In this document: piece by piece, positions 57,929 through 64,000 of the stretch
How the letters are laid out: each line of letters begins with the position of its first letter
Position numbering within the stretch: position 1 is the first letter of the stretch
Assembly: GCA_947561585.1 (NCBI GenBank)
Contig: CANNZV010000839.1
Span: forward strand, 248,001-312,000
Origin: Caprella mutica
Lineage: Eukaryota > Arthropoda > Malacostraca > Amphipoda > Caprellidae
Length of the DNA: 64,000 nt
Direction: 5' to 3'
The notes under the pieces: model-generated
What the model saw: the letters and a program-made list of their open reading frames with translations, nothing else
What the model was told of the DNA's origin: nothing
Database searches by the model: none
Position numbers and translations under genes: made by a program

Positions 57929-60900
57929 TAACTATACTATGATCAGTCATATCATAATTATTTCGCTGTAAAGTGTAGACGAATGAACAATCTCTATTAC
58001 AATTCCTTAGAATTTTCCACGGTACTGTTCAAGTACTTTCAGCCATAGGTGGACATAAATCTCGATATCCAACATTGCTTATAAGAAATTCTTTGCATTA
58101 TTCAGTCACAAGAAGCACGCTCTTCATCCATCAAAACATGATTTGTTTTTACGATGAATGTATTGGCGTGAATAAGAAAATCGAGTTTGATTTTATTGTT
58201 ATTCACATTAGGATGGGAGATGTTAAAATTGCACTGGCAAACACAGAATTGAAAGTCCAATTATAATCATTTTCATGCCGCCCAAAATTTCTCTTGTTTA
58301 CCATATTATAGGTTGGTGCGTTAGAGTATATACAAATTTGATTTAAACTTTATTTTATATTTTCAAATTATCTGCATAATTTATATAACCTATAACAATG
58401 TCATTGTTGTTATAAAAGTCAACAACAATTTTTGAACCATAATACAAAATATTTGAAGAGCACAATAACGTACGATCTGAAGCATAAAAAGCAACGTCAA
58501 TTTCTACCCAATAAAGTGCTGCATTCGTTACTTTCTTAGAACTGCTTTGCCAGTTTCCAACTCCTCCGAATGTTCGTACTTAAGGGTCATAATTCAAGCT
58601 TTTATTTCTCCAATAAATCTCTCGATAATTTCTAAGTTGCACGAGAGATCGCTTGGCTCTAACCGATGATTTACTCTTTAGTTCACTCCAGACAACTCAC
58701 TCACTGATACTTAGCGGCTATTATTGTTACCAATCTGTATTTCATGAAACCTACACTTGAAAAATTACGATTCTTGACAGAAAAATGTTACTAAATGAAC
58801 TGTAATAATTGATTGATTGATAATCCAGCTAAAGTTATTATTTATTAATAGGACACAACAGATATATTTAGTTAATTATTTATGATATTCAAAAATTTCT
58901 GTCAAATTTATTTTATATATTATATCACTTTAATGGATACGAAAAGAGCTAAATTGTAAATTTACAATACTCACCATTTTCCTCCTCAAAATCTGTTCAA
59001 AATAAAGGCAGCTTAATTATCATAAGTAGTTCTCACACTAGATTTTAAGGGGCATGTTGCATGGTGTAATTATGGTTCCTCAAAACCCATGGAAAATTAG
59101 AGTAAATCTACTTTTGAAAACTTTAAGCAAAAACGAGGCTTTTCTGGTCCCAAAACTTCATACAACATGATGAAGTTTATCTGAACCTGGCCAATTTTAT
59201 TCTAGAGTTTAGAAGAAAATTCAGTCTATTATCATGCTCATTTCTGCGAGGGCAGAATTTTATTAATTTTCCATATCAACACTAATTTTATATCTTCAAT
59301 TATATGAGCAATTTCTGAGAGTGAAACTTTTGTCCTTTGTAAAAGAATTTTGTTTAATCTTATAGAAGTGTTGACAGGATTTTCAGGAAAAATCCTGGTT
59401 TAATTATTGTGATCCTTCTAGTGTAAAATGAGAGCCCATTTGAAATAAAATAATCACCCTTTAAATGGCATAAGTTTTTCTCATTACTTCCTAAATAGCC
59501 AAAAACTCACTCGACGTGAGGAGAAAAAGAACGCAAGGCTGGAAAATTATCGATGGAGTCCTTTGGTCCAGATTCATTGGACTTCCTCTTCATTCCACTT
59601 CCCCTTCATTCCACTTCACTCAAGTGGCTTCAGGCAGAAATTGCCGAAAGAATGGGATTACAGTTGCTTTATTCTTATTCATATGTTATAGGAAAATAGG
59701 TTTGATTGATTTTATGCGTGACTAATTGACTATTGTCTATAGTACAGTACCTGTTGTTGAATCTATATTATATTCAAATGCAGCTATGTACATAATTACA
59801 TATATACTGATTTAATATATTCGAACTCAAAAGTCAAAATATTAATTTATAATTTAATTATTCATTTAATTGTAAACTAACACTCTGCCACCAATTATTA
59901 GTTTTTCTTTTTAATATGAATTTTCTGCAAAGGAGTGCATGGCTCTATTTAGTATAGTATAGATTTGCTGAATTATTTATGATCACTGCCATGGAACTAA
60001 CTTTTTAATCCAGGGAAGTTGAGATAATCTATATTTTAATATTCATTTGAATGACAGTTATATTGTTTCATGATTTATTTATACTTAATATTTATGAATA
60101 TTGAATAAATATGTAAAATTTTAAAACTAAAATATAGTATTATAATTATATTGAATTTATAACATTAGTTTTCAATATCATATTGTAAATATAAACAAAA
60201 AAATTTAATAATATTCAAATTATTATCTTGTAATAAGTTATCTCGTCTTTCTTAAAATAGATAATTTTGAAGTTGTTGTACTAACTGCATATCATTACAC
60301 TAACTTTTATTGAGGCCTTTCAAAAATGTGATCCGAGAAGTTATAAAATGGTTAATTTTACTACAGAATATAAAGTTGTCGAGAAAAACAAGCTCTTTCA
60401 GCTTAGAAACTTTTGTTCGAAGAATTTTGTGAATACTAACAATGTATTAACATATTTAAAACTTCTACTGATTATCCATCCATCAGTTTGAAAAGGATTC
60501 AATTCCTTTGTATGAACCTTTGAATATCCAATGAGAACTTGCACAATGAACAATACTGGAGAAAATTAGTGCCAAACTTTTAATCATTGCAGTAATTTCC
60601 AATATTATATTAATGAACTTCATCATCATGGATAATGAAGCGATTGATACGAAAAAAAATATACAATTACAATACCCTTTTATACATGCATATAAATAAC
60701 ACATATTCTACATATAATTATTTGGGCCTTATTTGTATATTCATTTCGCATTATTTAAACGCGTGTGCAGATTCCAATATCCATATGTTTCATGTTAAAA
60801 TAGTGATGATGTTCATCTTCTATTTGGATAGCAATTCTTTTCCTCATCCAATCGCATATTTTACTTTGATTATAATCTTCTAACTTAAACTAAACAGTTA

Positions 60901-63000
60901 TTTTCAAAAATTAATAATACTTTTTCAATAAAAAATTAATGATAATGAAATGATTTATTAAGTGATATATTCTTCTATATTATATTAAAAAGTTCATTAA
61001 TAAATTTCACAAATGAAGAAATAATACAACTAGTTGCAAAGTTCACAATCGTTATTTTTTTATTCACATTCAAAACCACAAACTTGTAAAAATTTGAAAT
61101 AGTTACATTATCATAAATATAAATGTGATTTTTTATAATAATAAACAAAAATTTAACACAAAGTGGTCAATGTCTAAAATTTATTCTTCATGCAGTATTC
61201 TAAAAAATCTTTTTAAATTTGATATCTCAAGTGGTCAGATACATTTTAAAAATATAAATGGTCATATAAACCATAAAATATATTACTACTTCTGTTCTAT
61301 AAAATAATGTACGCTAAAATGAGTTAGTCCTGATTCGATAAAAGTTAGTATAGTGATTTATGTTAAATTAGTAAGTATGTTACTGTTCAAAATTAGGGTA
61401 TCAATTTTTAATTTATTGAACAATTAATAATCATATGTATCGCCAATTTCAATAAAACCATATTTTTATACAAATTATATTAGATAAGTAAAATCTATTA
61501 TTAAAATATTTGTATATATTCACTATAATCCTTTCTCAATCCTGGAGCAGCGAGTTAGAAGATTTTCCATTATGCTATAGTATAGATTGTATAAAAGGGA
61601 GTTGGCTAAAGAATTTATTGTACATTAAAACAAAAGATTTTCTTTTAAAATAAGGGCTGCTGCATATTTAATACCTTTCACTTGGCTTAGTTTATTACAT
61701 AAAAAAGAAACATTCTTTTTGAAAGTAATAAAATGCATTCATATTTAAAATGATGAACCTGTTCTTAGATTTCAATGTTAGAATAGATTTCTGGGAGAGT
61801 TATTTGCATATGTTCATTACTCTGATATTTAAGATGTTATAGAGTAAGTTTATATATAAAACCCAAAATTCACTAACATTTAATTTTAATGCAAGACTGT
61901 CAAAACATTTATTCTATATTATAAACATTGAACCGCCTGCAAATAAAGTAAAATTAAATTACTAATTATCTTCGTTACGTACTTGATTAAATACAAATTG
62001 AATATAAAATAAAGAAACTTGTTACTAGATACAAACAATTATTTAGTGTTGTATAGTCTGAAGTAAAATAATTTATTTGTACAAATTGCCGTCTGTTGCT
62101 AACGTAGCAATTGATAGAATTCTATTATAAGTGTCCATAATGCCACAGTGAAGTTTTTTCATTAAATTGTTTACGTCAACCGTGTCAAATACTTTTTTCA
62201 GGTTTAAAAATAATGAAATACAATATCGTTTTTAGTAAAAGATTTTAAAATGATTTAAAATTGCATGAGTTGAATAAACATTCTCCCTATGGCAATCGTT
62301 GAAATGTTATTAATTTTAAAATAAAATCATGTTTATTAGTTATATTTTTTGAAAAAAATAAATAAAGAAATGTATGATGGTTATTGGATTTTTTTTTAAT
62401 TGAATGTTAATTCAATAACACGATATAATTATTCAAATTCATTACAGTTTGAACTATTTTTTAATGATACTATTATAGCTGTGAATTAAATTTGAAAAAA
62501 CATAAATTTATATACAATGTTAAAAGTCCTGTATATACTTTCAAGTCCTTCATACAAAAATAAATAGGATAATCGTTCCCCGTACGCGCCACTGACGCCA
62601 GTAACTCGTATTAGAATCACTCCGCTACGTAGAGAGAAGTGAAATACAGCCGGAAGTTACAGCCGGAACAACATTTGCCGCATGGAAACTAGATTGATCA
62701 TAATTGCCCGTCACACGTAAATTGGTCATCTAAGCACGAGCTTCCAGATCGATAATAAAAACATTGATAACGTGAATGATTATTTTTACCTATTAATTAA
62801 ACAATATAATTCTCACTTAAAAAATATATGGAAATTAGTTTTAGAAATAATTTATATCAAAACCAAAGCAAAGTGAAGATTAGTTAAAGGAAGGCTATAT
62901 TATTATAATTTCCTAAATAGACACGAAATAGTAGTTTCAGTATGTTTCTACACTGCGGCTCAATATATGATTCTGTTTATGCGATCTTCCACTGCCATTC
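57929..63000. other. AT-rich DNA without recognised genes; GC-richer patch at 62570-62720
   Basis: Mostly stop-dense A/T sequence. At 62570-62720 is a GC-richer patch with the direct repeat TACAGCCGGAAGT / TACAGCCGGAACA. On the minus strand around 58965-58985 the sequence AGGAGGAAAATG is followed immediately by GTGAGTATTG, a good splice-donor match. With no partner exon visible this is weak. Confidence 0.4.
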
Positions 63001-63004
63001 AGAT

Positions 63005-63292
63005 CTACTGAGCGCAATGTCGTAGCATGTATGTTGAGGAAACTCTGATTTGGCGGAGCAAAGTGACGGAAGTGCGATGGAGAGAGAAAACAGGGGTGAA
63101 AGATAAATATTTAGGCATATTCCCGTCCCATATAAGACTGGTGGCACTATGGAGGGGTGTGTCGGACACTCCAGTGCCTCTCAGTTCATTCCAAACCTTT
63201 GCACGAAAAGGATCTGCGTAGCTCCGTATCGCTTCATTTTTACGCTGGTGACTGTTCGCACGTACACTTGATCTCTTCTGCAAGCCAAACAT
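63005..63292 (-). CDS. Unrecognised 95-codon open frame in a GC-richer island
   Basis: This frame stands out because base composition rises sharply for its whole length and the neighbours are AT-rich. The product starts MFGLQKRSSVRANSHQRK, is rich in Arg and Ser, and has no signal peptide, membrane segment or motif that I know. No promoter, partner exon or terminal repeat was found. It could be an exon, a conserved non-coding element, or a fragment of a repeat whose ends I cannot see. I would not assign a function. Confidence 0.2.
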   Translation of the reverse strand: MFGLQKRSSVRANSHQRKNEAIRSYADPFRAKVWNELRGTGVSDTPLHSATSLIWDGNMPKYLSFTPVFSLHRTSVTLLRQIRVSSTYMLRHCAQ

Positions 63293-64000
63293 TTAGTGAA
63301 GAGCGATTTATAATGTTGAAATTTTCCAATTAAAAATATTGAATTATTATTTATTTAAGAAAAACAGTAATATTTACAATTCGATTAAACAGTTTATTAA
63401 TCTATAGTAATTATTTATCTAAATTAATATTTAACTAACTGGCTTCTTTTTTGTGTTCTATGAATTCTCAAGAGATGCTAAAGATCAAGTGTAAAGTTTC
63501 TCTGCGCCGCCTGTGAATAGAAACTCGATTAATAATTCAGAACTGAGGATCAAAGGATATATCTCTTCGGATTCACATTCTAATTATTTGATATAGTTAG
63601 TTCGCTGATTAGATGAGAAGATACTCTTGGATGGAATTATCTCTAATTTGCTTACTGTTGTGTATTGAATTCTGAAAAGGAACTTAATTATTGCTCGCTC
63701 TTGGATTTGAGATTACATTCACTTCCTCAAATTATAATCGTAAGTAAATTTTATTAGAAACTATATTATCTGAAATTTAAATTAGATGGGTGATCGTTCA
63801 TGTATATAAATGATTTATGTTGATATAACACCTAGAAGCTTTTACTGATGTTTGCATACTATATTTCAAATGAAATATAACCACGCTGGACAATACTTCT
63901 ATTCTGTCATGAAATTTCACCAAGTTTTATTGAAATGAAATTAAATTTGTTGCCTAAATTCTTTATTTGTTGTATTAAAAATGTAATCAAGTGACATGGT

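Overview
The window looks like AT-rich, gene-poor DNA from an arthropod, most likely an insect. The evidence is indirect: every protein-coding signal belongs to a transposable element, and the set (DD41D rosa-like, DD37D maT-like and Tc1-like transposases, a CR1/Jockey-type LINE fragment, TTAA-flanked MITEs) is typical of insect genomes. I found no host protein-coding gene, no rRNA and no tRNA that I can defend. The DNA between elements is AT-rich and stop-dense, as expected of intergenic sequence or a very long intron.

Layout. 1-588: right end of a TTAA-type element. 703-1439: foldback element. 4290-4580: arm of a palindromic repeat. 5711-8430: nest of a degenerate array, a LINE fragment and a TTAA MITE. 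9168-9345: 19-bp satellite. 11235-12351 and 12991-13741: two foldback elements. 14590-15410: degenerate repeats and hairpins. 17244-18127: complete palindromic element. 18828-18983: four hairpins in tandem. 23259-24666: rosa-like transposon with an open transposase ORF. 27186-27872: second TTAA MITE. 29535-30966: 32-bp satellite of about 45 units. 33479-35633: one foldback element inside another. 43316-44393: TA-flanked MITE with 200-bp terminal repeats. 44657-46241: foldback element carrying a maT transposon. 47017-48576: degraded Tc1-like element. 48647-49694: foldback element. 51800-52165: another palindromic-repeat arm. 53645-53710: single short array. 54335-55660: degraded Tc1-like element. 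57575-57928: short foldback element. The last 6 kb is AT-rich, with one GC-richer ORF of unknown meaning at 63005-63292.

The most interesting signal is a group of non-autonomous foldback elements, about 0.34-1.1 kb each once insertions are removed. In most of them each end is a short array of roughly 13-17-bp units, and the two ends are reverse complements. The unit 'word' differs completely between subfamilies (GGTAATTTGATCCCC, GACAATTGGGCCC, GCGGTGAATTGAG, GCGGGGAAAAGTCC, GCGGCGAATGTG, GGCCGAAAACGAATT). Despite this, several share a GGTG-like outer terminus and are flanked by 8-9-bp direct repeats that look like target-site duplications: ATATCTTA, (C)AGTAGAAT and ATAGAAAA are perfect, others have one mismatch. 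This points to one transposition machinery mobilising elements whose inner repeat sequence has been replaced repeatedly. The transposase is not in the window. The 8-bp duplication fits hAT, P or Merlin type enzymes; I cannot choose between them.
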